Shown: positions 33,270 to 43,309, counted from the stretch's first letter. The stretch is 64,000 nucleotides of DNA from Selaginella moellendorffii (GCF_000143415.4 NW_003314261.1:6547132-6611131); one strand, 5' to 3'. The notes: generated by a model from the letters alone, not told the origin. Numbers and translations are program-made.

Positions 33270-34184
33270 ATGGGCGGGGAGGAAGCGGCGATCGTGGCTG
33301 GCGCCGACCCCTTTGGGGCAGCGCTCAAGGATCACGTGGTGGAGTATCTGCGCGGCAAGGGCATCGCGGTGGAAGATCGCGGCGTGGGCGACAAGTACTA
33401 CCAGGTGGGCGAAGAAATTGGGCAGCGAGTGGCCGAGAACAAGGCGGCGGCGCTCAAGGGCTTGATCGTGTGTGGCACCGGCATCGGCGTGAGCGTCTTC
33501 GCCAACAAGTCCCGCGGGATCTACGCCACGCCCTGCTCGTCCGTGGCTGACGCCCAGAACGCCCGATCGATCAACAACTCGAACGTAATCACGCTAGGCG
33601 CCGTCGCCACTCCCCCGGCGGAGGCCGAGAAGATCGTCGACGCGTGGCTGGCGACGCCATTCAAGTCCCCCTGCCCCGCCAACCAGGGGAATCCATGGCC
33701 GGAGGAGATCCACGCCTTCCTGGACAAGTCCCTGCCCGAGATGGAAGCAATCGGCGGCGCCGCCAGTGCGAAGATTCCTAATTCCAGCGGCGCCGCCGGT
33801 TCCGATTGCGCCATCTGCGAGCTCGCCAGCGCCAGGAGCTTCGATCCGGTGGACATCATGCCCGGGGGCTCGTGGAAGATCCTGCGCCAGGAGCCGACGA
33901 GCGCGGTGGTGCGATTCAAGGCCGGGAGCCTGGAGCCGGCGCACCACCACACTTTTGGGCACGACGTGATCGTCCTCGAGGGGCGTAAGCGCGTGTGGAA
34001 CGTGACCAAGGGCGAGGTATTCGATCTGGGGACTGGGGATTTCCTCTACACGCCCGCGGGGGACGTCCACCGCGTCCAGTACGTGACAGACACCGAGTTC
34101 TTCATCCGCTGGGACGGTCTGTGGGACATCCTCCTGGATGAGGACCTCGCCGCCGCTAGCGCCGCCGTGAAGAAGGACAACTGA
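33270..34184 (+). CDS. DRT102: DRT102-like RpiB/LacAB-cupin fusion protein
   Basis: Intronless, 304 residues from ATG 33270. Residues 1-150 are a ribose-5-phosphate isomerase B-like domain (IVAGADPFGAALK, GLIVCGTGIGVSVFANK, WLATPFKSPCPA). Residues about 175-290 are a cupin (PGGSWKILRQEPTSAVVRFKAGS, EPAHHHTFGHDVIVLEG, YTPAGDVHRVQY). The fusion and the linker (CAICELA...FDPVDIMPGG) match Arabidopsis DRT102, found in a screen for DNA-damage tolerance. The isomerase cysteine region (CGTGIG) is kept, but the usual Asp-His after the first strand is Asp-Pro, and the catalytic-histidine region reads ARSINNSN. Sugar-phosphate isomerisation is therefore doubtful. The cupin has an HHH...H metal set. Confidence 0.92.
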   Translation: MGGEEAAIVAGADPFGAALKDHVVEYLRGKGIAVEDRGVGDKYYQVGEEIGQRVAENKAAALKGLIVCGTGIGVSVFANKSRGIYATPCSSVADAQNARSINNSNVITLGAVATPPAEAEKIVDAWLATPFKSPCPANQGNPWPEEIHAFLDKSLPEMEAIGGAASAKIPNSSGAAGSDCAICELASARSFDPVDIMPGGSWKILRQEPTSAVVRFKAGSLEPAHHHTFGHDVIVLEGRKRVWNVTKGEVFDLGTGDFLYTPAGDVHRVQYVTDTEFFIRWDGLWDILLDEDLAAASAAVKKDN

Positions 34185-34388
34185 TCGCACTGAAGATCCA
34201 GCATTGTGTTGCGCGATATCACTTGGGTGAGAGTGTGAGAAGTTCGATTGGATTTGCTAGAGAAGAAGTTGTTAGCGCCGCCGTGAAGAAGGACAACTGA
34301 TCGCACTGAAGATCCAGCATTGTGTTGCGCAATATCACTTGGGCGAGAGTGAGAAGCTCGATTGGATTTGCTAGAGAAGAAGTTGTAT
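34157..34388 (+). repeat. 116-bp tandem duplication of the DRT102 3' end
   Basis: TAGCGCCGCCGTGAAGAAGG begins at 34157 (inside the last codons of DRT102) and again at 34273. The copies run in tandem through the stop codon and about 85 bases of 3' flank. They differ by a few substitutions and a 2-base deletion. The duplicate carries a second in-frame-looking end of DRT102 but is not translated, since the first copy has the stop. Confidence 0.9.
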
Positions 34389-34468
34389 ATCTACTGTGTT
34401 CGATTTTATTTTGGTCAAACAAGTCAACTCTCAAATACTCGGTGTGATTGCATCATTCTTGCAACCTT

Positions 34469-35262
34469 TTAGAAAGTGAGGATGTCACATTGGACTAGGT
34501 AGTGGCAAAGGCTTGATTCCCCCGGTTCTGTGTTGAGACACAAGAGTGCAGGCGTGCGAGGATCGAATGTGGTTGTGTTGAGATGGCATATGACACCCAC
34601 GGATTTGTTTATCACCAAAGCAACGGTTTGAGGGATGAAGTGGCATGCATAGACAGCCCATGGGTGTGGAACCAGATGACACACGGTTCGAACTTCTGGA
34701 AGGTGCTCAATGCTATGGATGGAGATGTTACTAGCCTTCTCACCAAAACGATTTATGTGGAGAACTTGTGTGACGCGACGAGAGTGGAGGAAATCCAAAA
34801 GGAGTTCAGGCGAGTGGAAGCAATGGCAAGTGGAACAGTATGTGGCATACATGTTTTGCATCTTTGTCTTCGTGGAGGGTGAAAGGGAGAGAGAGTCAAG
34901 GGTAGGGAGCGCACTGCCTTCTGGAAGAAATTGGCGGGGATGAGCGCTAAGAGCTGGGACCAAGAGATGCTTTCCAATATGGAGCTGTGCAGTTGTAAAG
35001 AACGAGCCGTTTTCAACCTTCCATTCGTTGGTTGTGTTCAAGTAGATCTGCAGGATGTAAAACCTTTGAAACGCAGAGCTTATAGCAAAGACCTTACCTT
35101 ATACTCGAACCCGAGTGGCTCAATTGCCGTTGGCATTCTTGCAAACGAGCTCATGTTGTGAGCCTTGGTGGGGAGTATCAAGCTTGGATTTACCAGACTC
35201 CATCCGTAAGAACGAGCGACGATGATACACAAAATGAACAACCACAAGAATGCCGAATTCAT
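34469..35262 (-). CDS. Unrecognised putative secreted protein, spliced model
   Basis: An ATG at 35262 opens MNSAFLWLFILCIIVARSYGWSL, a good signal peptide. The frame then runs through PTKAHNMSSFARMPTAIEPLGFEYK to a GTAAGG donor at about 35092. A plausible acceptor (CATCCTGCAG, about 35053) leads into a long open exon (IYLNTTNEWKVENGSF..., with Ser/Leu/His-rich sequence) to a stop at 34469. I recognise no family. The opposite strand is also open over 34583-34882, so coding strand is uncertain; further upstream exons (to about 35425) are possible. Treat as a hypothesis. Confidence 0.25.
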
Positions 35263-35552
35263 CTAGAAAAAAAACATCAGAAAACAGATCCTGAAGTAAA
35301 AAGAAAGAAACGATCGTTACCTGATTGGCCAATGTGCTCCACCGTTTGCTTCGTTTCCGTTCTACTCTATAAGCTCTAGCGGGCTGTTCCTTAAAATACC
35401 TGGTGATGGTCAACATTCCGTGCAAACATGTAGATTTTCATTTCGTGTAGGGCCATTTGTGCTTGCACGGAATGTGCATACATTCTTTGTGTGCTAACCT
35501 AAGAATATCTCAACGCAATTCTTAAATAGTTTAGAGTACGAAAAGTTCATTG

Positions 35553-37152
35553 ATGGAGCAGCTCAGGCAGCAGCTCGGGGAGATCGAAGCCATTGGAAGC
35601 GTCATGGCGCTGCTACAATGGGATCAACAGGTAACACTCCCAGCAGGAGCGCATCAGGCTCGCCAGCGCCAGGTCGAAACGCTGGCCTCGCTCCTCTACA
35701 AGATGCAAAGCTCCGAGGAGCTTGGCAGGTGCCTGGAACGCGCCCGGGAGATCGATCCCTCCACTCTCTCCGGCATGGAACGTGCCACGATCCGCGAGGC
35801 GTACCGGGAATACAGCCGAGTGATCAAGACGCGGGAGAGCTTGTACAGGAGGATCTCGGGCCTGGAAGTCACGGCGCAGGCTACTTGGGAGCAAGCACGC
35901 CGCGAGAACCGGTTCGATCTCATGGCCCCGGTTATCAGCGAGTGGATCTCGATCCGCAAGGAGGAGGCGGCGGTGGTGTCGCCGGGTATGGATCCATATG
36001 ACTACGTGCTGGACGAACACGAACGTGGGTCCTCGGTGCAAAAGATGGATCGCATGTTTGAGCGGATCAAGCAGCCCCTCATCGAGCTCCTGGCCAAGAT
36101 CAAACAGCCCGATAATGACACGCCAGGCGTGGCATTTCCAATGGAGCCGCAGAGAGAGCTTGCGAGGAAGATCATCCAGGACATGGGCTTCAATGGTCGG
36201 CTGGATGATTCCGTCCATCCAATGACAGTTCCAGTCTCGCCACCCTCGGACGTCCGGATCACGTCCAAGTTCATCGAGAACAATCCCAGGTCTGTGGATG
36301 ATTTCTTCAAAGTTCTTCGAACATCTAATATCGTCTTTGAATCAGCGCAGGTTTGGCATCTTGGCGGCGATCCACGAGACCGGACATGCGCTATACGAGC
36401 AAGGGCGAGTCGAGGAGCCGGGCTTGATCGCGTTGCGACCGCTTAGCACGGGAATGCACGAGAGCCAGTCGCTCTTCTGGGAGCGTATGGTGGGCTTGAG
36501 CCGCGAGTTCTGGGATCACTACTGGCCGGGGTCTGGCCTTGCGAAGCACGGCGTAAAAACGGGCGATGGCTTCTACCGCTACCTGACCAGGGTGATGCCC
36601 TCGCCTGTGAGAGTGGAGGCCGACGAGATCACGTACCCCTTGCACATTCTCATCCGCTACGAGATCGAGAAGGGATTGTTTGATGGGAGCTTGAGCGTAA
36701 CTGAGATTCCCAGCGTTTGGAACGCCAAGATGGAGGAGTACCTCGGTGTGACTGTTTCAAACGATGCTCAAGGTTGCTTACAGGCAAGTCTAGTCGATCG
36801 AATCGCTTCTATCTGGAGCTTGGAATCACGATACTTGGATTTGCAGGACATCCACTGGAGCTTGGGGATCTTTGGATACTTCCCAACCTATGTTCTTGGA
36901 GCGATCTATGCCTGTCAGCTGTTCGATGCGGCGGATAGAGATCTCGGTGGCCTTGTCCGCCAAAACATTGCGCAGGGAATGTTTGCGCCACTGCGCGAGT
37001 GGCTGCGTGACAAAGTTCACAGCATTGGGCGCTTGTATGAGACTCCCGAGGAGCTCCTCCAAGTCGTGACTGGTAAAGGCATGGATCCCGATGGATTTGT
37101 CCGCCATCTCACTCTAAAGTATAGTGAGATCAATCTCACTACAAGAGATTAA
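35553..37152 (+). CDS. M32 family metallocarboxypeptidase (carboxypeptidase Taq)
   Basis: Three exons (35553-36289, 36351-36783, 36847-37152) give 491 residues, the normal M32 length. It opens with the helical lid typical of the family (EIEAIGSVMALLQWDQQVTLPAGA). The zinc site is the HEXXH motif HETGH at 36373-36387 (AAIHETGHALYEQG), followed by GMHESQSLFWERM. The conserved C-terminal part reads DIHWSLGIFGYFPTYVLGAIYACQLF. M32 enzymes remove C-terminal residues with a metal ion and are mainly bacterial and archaeal, with scattered eukaryotic members. The second intron (36784-36846) is GC-AG and 63 bases long, so retention would add 21 residues in frame. No targeting signal is evident. The start is the first ATG after TTG at 35550. 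Confidence 0.9.
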
Positions 37153-37234
37153 CAGCGAGGCTCAAAAAGTCAAAACAGTCAATGTATCGACTGTATTGAC
37201 ATTACTTGACTACTCATTGACTTGAATCAACTGG

Positions 37235-38765
37235 ATTTCCTGGAGAAGATCGTCTATGAGCTGGAGATCCGCGATCGCATGTTTGGCTGGAGAAGATCGC
37301 GGATTTTTTATGCTATGCCGGAGTGGGATGTGGTGTGCTGGAACTCGATTCTGGATGCCTACGTTAGAGCTGGCCGGCTTGGATCTGCGAAATAGATATT
37401 TTTTCAGATGCCCGAGAGGAATCTTGTGTCTTGGACTGCTATGGTTGCAGCAAATGCCAGAAATGAAGATTTGCTTTTGCTGGGAAGAATGCCATTCTGG
37501 AGTTTGATGGTCCTCTTTTAGGCAATATGTGACGGTTTGTATAGATGAATGCAAATGATTTTTTGATTCAATGCCCAGAAAAGATCTGGTCTCGTGGAAC
37601 GCAATGCTTAATGCCCAACACGGGCATTTGTAAGACTGTCTTGAAAGCTTTGATCAGATTCCAGCGAGGAATCTTATATCCTGGAAAACTCTTCTGTTCA
37701 CAGCGGCCCTTGAGATGGAGAGAAAATTCTTCCGTGATATGCCAGAGAGGGCTTTGGTTTCGTGGAATTCGCTGCTATCGCCGTGTTCTCAGGATGACGA
37801 TCTGGAATCCAGATCGTATTCGATGTAATGCAGGCGAGAAACTCGGTTTCTTGGAATTCACTGCTTATACTCGCAGATGAAGCAAAGAACCTCATCGATG
37901 AACGGGATTGTGTGTCCTGGAATCTAGTGCTCTCAGTGTTTTCCCTGGCTGGAATTGAGTCCATCCAGCTACTCTTGGACGCATGGAAGAAAAGAATCTC
38001 GCCTCGCTAGCCACGATGATCCATGGGAATGTGATCCAAGCCGAGAATCTCTATGCTCGAATTCCACAGGTAAATCTCGTCCTTGTGACTGCAACGCGTT
38101 TGTTTGCTTATGTCCCAAGCGCTATAGATGGAAAAAGCGTTTAATACATGGCTACAAGGCGACAACCTTTATGCGGTATCTGCAAATGGTGAATACTATG
38201 CGGGATAAAGGTGTTGAGCTCTATTGGCCTCTTGGACAGAAGCACAAGAAGATCTTTGCAGCATATCAGGCTAAAGGGCATTGTTTGTATTCAGTAGTTG
38301 GGTAGTGGTCTCTCCAATCCCTTGGGAGGGATGGCTTTGGTATTTGAGGTGAAGGTTGGTATACACCACACACAAATGTCTAGCTTTTACATATTTGGCA
38401 GCAATTACACTGAAGTGGCCACAATATCACAAGCTCTCAGATGCAACTCCTTCAAATTCTCTCCTCAAAACTACAAACTAGAATGTTTGTAACAGATCTG
38501 ATGCCCCACGGGGTCCCATGATCTTCTATGCCACCTATTTGCAGGAGTGATGTGGCGCTGGCTGGACCAATCGCCGTGCAGGGACATGTGAGCTGGACGT
38601 CTTTGCTGGAGCACCTCCATGACGCGGAATGCCATGCTGTCTGGCATGCCACATCAGAGCCAGGTGGCGTGGCGCACAACTGGCCCGTGGATGCAGCGCT
38701 TGAGCTTGAGTAGCTCGTTTGCTACGCCCACACCCGCAACCTCGCGGAATTCCTAGTGGAGTGAT
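37235..38765 (+). pseudogene. Decayed PPR gene, paralogue of the PPR at 40207-42414
   Basis: Translated pieces follow the intact neighbour's order: CWNSILDAYVRAGRLGSAK, MPERNLVSWTAMVAANARNED, MPERALVSWNSLLS, ARNSVSWNSLL and ERDCVSWNLVLSVFSLAG. They are split by stops, frame changes and deletions. The middle repeats (about 38010-38520) are replaced by unrelated sequence. The 3' part (SPCRD-like, AMPxHSSVTW) is reduced to fragments near 38545-38760. It lies in the same arrangement relative to a Bet v 1 gene as the intact copy, so it arose by duplication of a PPR-Bet v 1 pair. Confidence 0.85.
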
Positions 38766-38880
38766 CACTGCTCTCCTTCGCGTGGATCTCTCAGGGGAAA
38801 GAAGAGTTTCTTTCATAACACTCGATTGATCGACCGTGGATCAAACAAAACCCCAGACAGACATCTAGATCTGTGCGAAT

Positions 38881-39394
38881 CTAGTTCGTGGACTGGAGGT
38901 AGGCCTCGACCGCCTTGAAGGATTTGACAAAGGCCTCGACGATCCCGTCAATGTTGGGGTTCTCGATCAAAGGCTCGTAAGTGAGCACCCACACCATAAC
39001 GCTCCCCTGGCCATTGGGCTTGACGGTGATGGTGGCGGAGTGAGATTTGAGCTGCGAGCCGAGGTATCCTCCCTCGATCAGAGAGGCGCCAATGGTCATG
39101 CTCGATTCATCCAAAATCGTTACCTTCTCCTTGATGTAGGGGAATCCAACGATCTCTGCCAAGCGAAGATGATGGAAACGATCAAGCTTGAGAGAAGAGG
39201 CGTGTGATGATCTTACCAGCGTTGAAGTTCACAGTTCTAATGCTTCCAATCGCACCGTCGCTGCCCTCGACCTCCACGCTGGTCACCACGGGCTTGACGG
39301 CCTTGGCGAGCAATTGAGCGTCCATAATCGCTGCCCACAACTTTGGAGCAGGGATCGCGAGGGGCAGCTCCTTGGTGACTGTGGAAGGGGCCAT
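38881..39394 (-). CDS. Bet v 1 / MLP-type protein, copy A
   Basis: Exons 39394-39217 and 39155-38881 give 150 residues from the ATG of MAPSTVTKELPLAIPAPKL. The Bet v 1 fold is readable: the first strand and helices (APKLWAAIMDAQLLAKAVKP), then SVEVEGSDGAIGSIRTVNF, the mid strands (VTILDESSMTIGASLIEGGYLGSQ), then SATITVKPNGQGSVMVWVLTYEP and the long C-terminal helix (IDGIVEAFVKSFKAVEAYLQSTN). Likely a cytosolic small-ligand-binding protein of the PR-10/major-latex-protein group. Nearly identical to copy B at 42377-42888. It has stayed intact while its neighbouring PPR copy decayed. Confidence 0.85.
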
Positions 39395-40206
39395 GTTGAC
39401 TACTGCACAAGAGGGATTCAAAACCATTCAATTGGATCGAAGCAACCAAATCGAAAGCTCTGGCTTACCTTGACGAAGGGAAGTGTTTGCTCAGCTTGCT
39501 CTAGGCTTCAGCTCCAAGATGGAGCTATTATTGCGGCAAGGAAATTTCTCGGTTAGTGGATTTGGTTGTTGGAGGTCTCGTCAAAGCCGTGTGTTCCAGC
39601 TAAACCAAGTCAAGTTCAACTGTATCTCGATTTGCGTGTTGGCTGCTCGTTTCACGGCTCCAATGATCAAGTGGAACCCCATGCGCTCCTCCACTTAAAC
39701 GCTCTGGATGAATAAACTACGAGGGCGCGAGCGAGAAGATCTCTCTCTCCGGAATCCTTGAGAGCTCGAGGCGATGGGCGAATCGAGCGTCGACTTACGT
39801 CGCTGTTCTAGCGGCCTGCACAAACATCCGGGAGGAACGTGAGCGTGGAGATGGAGGGAGCGAGAAGACCCCCACAACAAACTTGCAAACTTGTTTGCAC
39901 ATTCTTGTTGGGCACCGCAAGACTGCCAAAACAGAATATAGATAGATAGATAGATAGATTGGGGTAAAGAGATCCACGTCCAGGCCATGGAGAAGAAGCT
40001 CAACGCGCTGGATCCAGTCGCAAAGCTTGCAAAATGCTGAACATCTTCAGATCGAAAAGCTTTTTTTGTTTTAGAGCTCTGATGGCTATCTCCGTTTGAA
40101 GAAAACAAGCACTTGTCCAGTATGCCAGGGACGTGGAAAATTATTCCTTGTGAACACCCATTGACTTTCAAGAACACTGCCGTAAGAATAGCTATAGATC
40201 TCACTT
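39395..40206. other. Intergenic stretch between Bet v 1 copy A and the intact PPR gene
   Basis: Contains the Bet v 1 upstream region and a GATA microsatellite (TAGATAGATAGATAGATAGA) at about 39939-39959. Long open frames on the minus strand (39695-40525) partly overlap the PPR gene and have no recognised motif. Confidence 0.4.
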
Positions 40207-42414
40207 TTGCCGAGTCAGCTGGATTGCCTGGAAGAGATTGTTTCATGTAGGAGCCTCTCCAGGGCGCGGGAGCTCCACCGCGCTTGGGCTTGTCATCCCA
40301 AGAGCCGTGGCGATTTCCTGGTGTGGAACAGGGTGATTGAGATGTATGGGCGGTGTGGGAGCGTGGCGCTGGCCAGGGAGGTGTTTGATTCCATCCCTCT
40401 CGATCGCAGGGACTGCTTCTCGTGGGGAATGCTTCTCTTGGCGTGCTCCAGGAATGGCCGTGTTGACGATGCCAGGCGGGTGTTTGATGCGATGCCGGAG
40501 CGGGATGTGGCGTGCTGGAATTCAATGCTGGATGCCTACTTTAGAACTGGCAAGTTTGGATCTGCAAAAGAGATTTTTTCCCAGATGCCCGAGAGAAATC
40601 TTGTGTCTTGGACTGCTATGGTTGCAGCAAATGCCAGAAATGGAGATCTAGAATATGCTTTGAGCTTACTGGAAAGAATGCCATGCTGGAGTATGATGGT
40701 CTGGAACTCGCTCTTTTCAGCAATATGTGACATATTCTGTATAAGAGAATGCAAACTGTTCTTTGATTCAATGCCGAGAAAAGATCTGATCTCGTGGAAC
40801 GCAATGCTTCAGGCACATGCCCAACACGGGCATTTGCAAGACTGTCTTGAAAGCTTTGAAAAGATGCCAGTGAGAAATCTTATTTCCTGGAACACACTTT
40901 TGTTCGCAGCGGCGAGCCACGACAGCCTTGAGATGGCGAGAAAATTCTTTCGTGATATGCCAGAGAGGGATTTGGTTTCGTGGAATTCGCTGCTATCGGC
41001 GTGCGACGATCTGGAATCCGCGAAAAGGGTATTTGATGCAATGCCAGCAAGGAACTCGGTTTCCTGGAATTCACTCCTGGGGATATATACTCGCTGCGCC
41101 TCTGTAGATGAAGCAAAGGATCTCTTTGATCAAATGCCCGAACGGGATTGTGTGTCCTGGAATCTAATGCTCTCAGTGCTTTCCCTGGCAGGGAAACTTG
41201 ACTCGATCCTGCTACTCTTCGATCGCATGGAAGAAAAGAATTTCGCCTCTCTGGCCACGATGATCGCTGCTCATTCCCAAGCTGGGAACGTGATCCAAGC
41301 CGAGAATCTCTTAGCTCAAACTCCAGAGATCAATCTCGTCCTTGCGACCGCAATGCTGAGCGCCTATGCCCAAAACGGGCATCTCAACGCTGCCAAGCGT
41401 TTGTTAGCCACGATCCCAGAGATGAGCGTCGTGACGCTTAACGCGATGCTGAGTGGACTGTGTGCCGGGGGTGATGTGGCGCTGGCTCAGCAGCTCCTGG
41501 ACCAATCGCCGTGCAGGGATCTTGTGAGCTGGACGTCCTTGCTGGCGGGCTATGCCCAGCACGGTCATGTCGACGTGGCACGGAGCTTGTTCGACGCTAT
41601 GCCATGTCACAGCTCTGTGACGTGGAATGCCATGCTGTCGGCATATGCCCAGAACGGGTTCGCCGACGAGGCGAGACTAGTCTTTGCTGGCATGCCACAT
41701 CGGAGCCAGGTGGCGTGGCGGGCGATGGTGTGTGCCTACGCGCAGAACGGGCGGGTGGACGCGGCGGAGCGCCTGAGCTTGGCTATGCCGGAGCAGCATT
41801 GTGCGTCTTCTTGCGCGGCGCTGCTCGTTTGCTACGCCCACACCCGTGATCTAGCAGAATTCCTCCACGAATTCGAGCGATTGGGAGCTCTGGGCATGGC
41901 GGACGGGATGTTCTTCACGGCCTTTCTCGTGGCTTGCAGCCGCTGGGGGCGGGTCTACGATGGGCGATGCTGCTTCGCAGCGATGAGCATGGATCATGGG
42001 ATTACGCCCGGGAAGCAGCACTACAGCTGCGTGGTGGACCTCCTGGCGCGATCGGGTCACTTGGGCGATGCCGAGGAGCTCATGCGGTCCATGCCCTGGA
42101 TCCCCGATGCGATCGATTGGGGATGCCTGGCTGGGGCGTGCCGGATCTACAGCGATCCGGGCAGGGGAGTGATTGCTGCTCAGCGCCTGATCTCCCACGA
42201 TCCTGGATCCTTCGCGTGGATCTCTCTCGCCAACAGTTTCTCCTTGGCAAGATCTACACCTAGAGTGAAGCCCGAGAGGGCAAAGAAGAGTTTCTTTCAT
42301 CACACTCACCGAGGAGAAACTTATTCCTTGGATCAAACAAAACCCGAGAAAGAAAGAAGTCTAGATCTGCACGAATCTAGTTCGTGGACTGGAGGTAGGC
42401 CTCGATCGCCTTGA
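40207..42414 (+). CDS. Pentatricopeptide repeat protein built of short repeats
   Basis: An open frame of 735 codons begins at TTG 40207, after a stop. The first in-frame ATG is at 40342, inside a conserved repeat (VIEMYGRCGSVALAREVF). The true start may be ATG 40342 or lie on an unseen upstream exon ending near 40206. It has about eighteen repeats of about 31 residues, (V)SWNxMLxAYAQxGHxxxAxxLFDxMPER. Then an RxWGRVYDGRCCFAAMSMDHGI...HYSCVVDLLARSGHLGDAEELMRSMP P/L2-like block leads to a shortened E-type end (DAIDWGCLAGACRIY...). The last 60 or so codons run into sequence antisense to the Bet v 1 copy B 3' end, so the C-terminal tail is probably not conserved. Organelle RNA-binding by family. 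Confidence 0.8.
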   Translation: MPSQLDCLEEIVSCRSLSRARELHRAWACHPKSRGDFLVWNRVIEMYGRCGSVALAREVFDSIPLDRRDCFSWGMLLLACSRNGRVDDARRVFDAMPERDVACWNSMLDAYFRTGKFGSAKEIFSQMPERNLVSWTAMVAANARNGDLEYALSLLERMPCWSMMVWNSLFSAICDIFCIRECKLFFDSMPRKDLISWNAMLQAHAQHGHLQDCLESFEKMPVRNLISWNTLLFAAASHDSLEMARKFFRDMPERDLVSWNSLLSACDDLESAKRVFDAMPARNSVSWNSLLGIYTRCASVDEAKDLFDQMPERDCVSWNLMLSVLSLAGKLDSILLLFDRMEEKNFASLATMIAAHSQAGNVIQAENLLAQTPEINLVLATAMLSAYAQNGHLNAAKRLLATIPEMSVVTLNAMLSGLCAGGDVALAQQLLDQSPCRDLVSWTSLLAGYAQHGHVDVARSLFDAMPCHSSVTWNAMLSAYAQNGFADEARLVFAGMPHRSQVAWRAMVCAYAQNGRVDAAERLSLAMPEQHCASSCAALLVCYAHTRDLAEFLHEFERLGALGMADGMFFTAFLVACSRWGRVYDGRCCFAAMSMDHGITPGKQHYSCVVDLLARSGHLGDAEELMRSMPWIPDAIDWGCLAGACRIYSDPGRGVIAAQRLISHDPGSFAWISLANSFSLARSTPRVKPERAKKSFFHHTHRGETYSLDQTKPEKERSLDLHESSSWTGGRPRSP

Positions 42415-42888
42415 AGGATTTGACAAAGCCCTCGACGATCTCGTCAATGTTGGGGTTCTCGACCAAAGGCTCGTATTGGAGCACCCACACGATAACGCTC
42501 CCCTGGCCATTGGGCTTGACGGTGATGGTGGCGGAATGAGATTTGAGCTGCGAGCCAAGGTATCCTCCCTCGATCATAGAGGTGCCAATGGTCATGCTCG
42601 ATTCATCCAAAGACGTCAGCTTCTCCTTGACGTAAGGGAATCCAACGATCTCTGCCAAGCGAAAGCAAACATGACCGAGAGATGGGAATGATAGCAGTGA
42701 TCTTTCTTACCAGCATTGAAGTTCACAGTTCTAATGCTTCCAATCACACCGTCGCCGCCCTCGACCTCCACGCCAGTCACCACGGGCTTGACGGCCTTGG
42801 CGAGCAAGTGAGCGTCCATGATCGCTGCCCACAACTTTGGAGCAGGGATCGCGCAGGGCAGCTCCTTGGTGACTGTGGAAGGGGCCAT
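42377..42888 (-). CDS. Bet v 1 / MLP-type protein, copy B
   Basis: Exons 42888-42711 and 42651-42377 give 150 residues with the same exon borders as copy A. Differences are few (for example CAIPAPKL for LAIPAPKL, AHLLAK for AQLLAK, GVEVEGGDGVIG for SVEVEGSDGAIG, TSLDESS for TILDESS). Role as for copy A: a ligand-binding Bet v 1-fold protein. Its stop codon lies inside the 3' end of the convergent PPR reading frame, a 38-base coding overlap if the PPR stop is at 42414. Promoters of the two copies differ upstream of the start (an extra ACTGCTGTGCAAGG region here). Confidence 0.87.
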
Positions 42889-43300
42889 TTGGATCTTGGT
42901 AGAAATGTGGACTGCTGTGCAAGGAGATTCGAAACCATTCAATTGGATCGAAGCAACCAAATCGAGAGCTCTTGCTAGTTACCTTGACGAAGAAACTTAG
43001 GCTTTCCTTGCCTCAACTTGCTCTAGCTTGGCTCTAGGCTTCCCTTTTATACCTCGGACCGGGATCAAAATTTTCTCAATCCAAGTCTTGGTAGATGGAG
43101 CTATTGTAGGCGATTGCGGCAGGAAAGCTTCCGGTCTTTCTACAGTTAAAGGATTTGGTTGGTGAGGTCGCGTTTCCTTCGTCAAAGCCGTGTGTTCCAG
43201 CCAAACCATTTTCTTTCTCTTCTTTGAGCACGCAAAGATGGGTTCAAAAAACTATGAATTAAATTTAGGGCTTGTTTCTTTACAGATTTATTGTTGCACA
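42889..43300. other. Intergenic stretch upstream of Bet v 1 copy B
   Basis: Holds the Bet v 1 copy B leader and promoter. No gene seen. Confidence 0.4.
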
Positions 43301-43309
43301 ACGACCTTG

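Noticed and set aside
39695-40525. 276-codon minus-strand open frame
   Set aside because: It runs into the antisense of the PPR gene and is Ser/Pro/His-rich without a recognisable domain.
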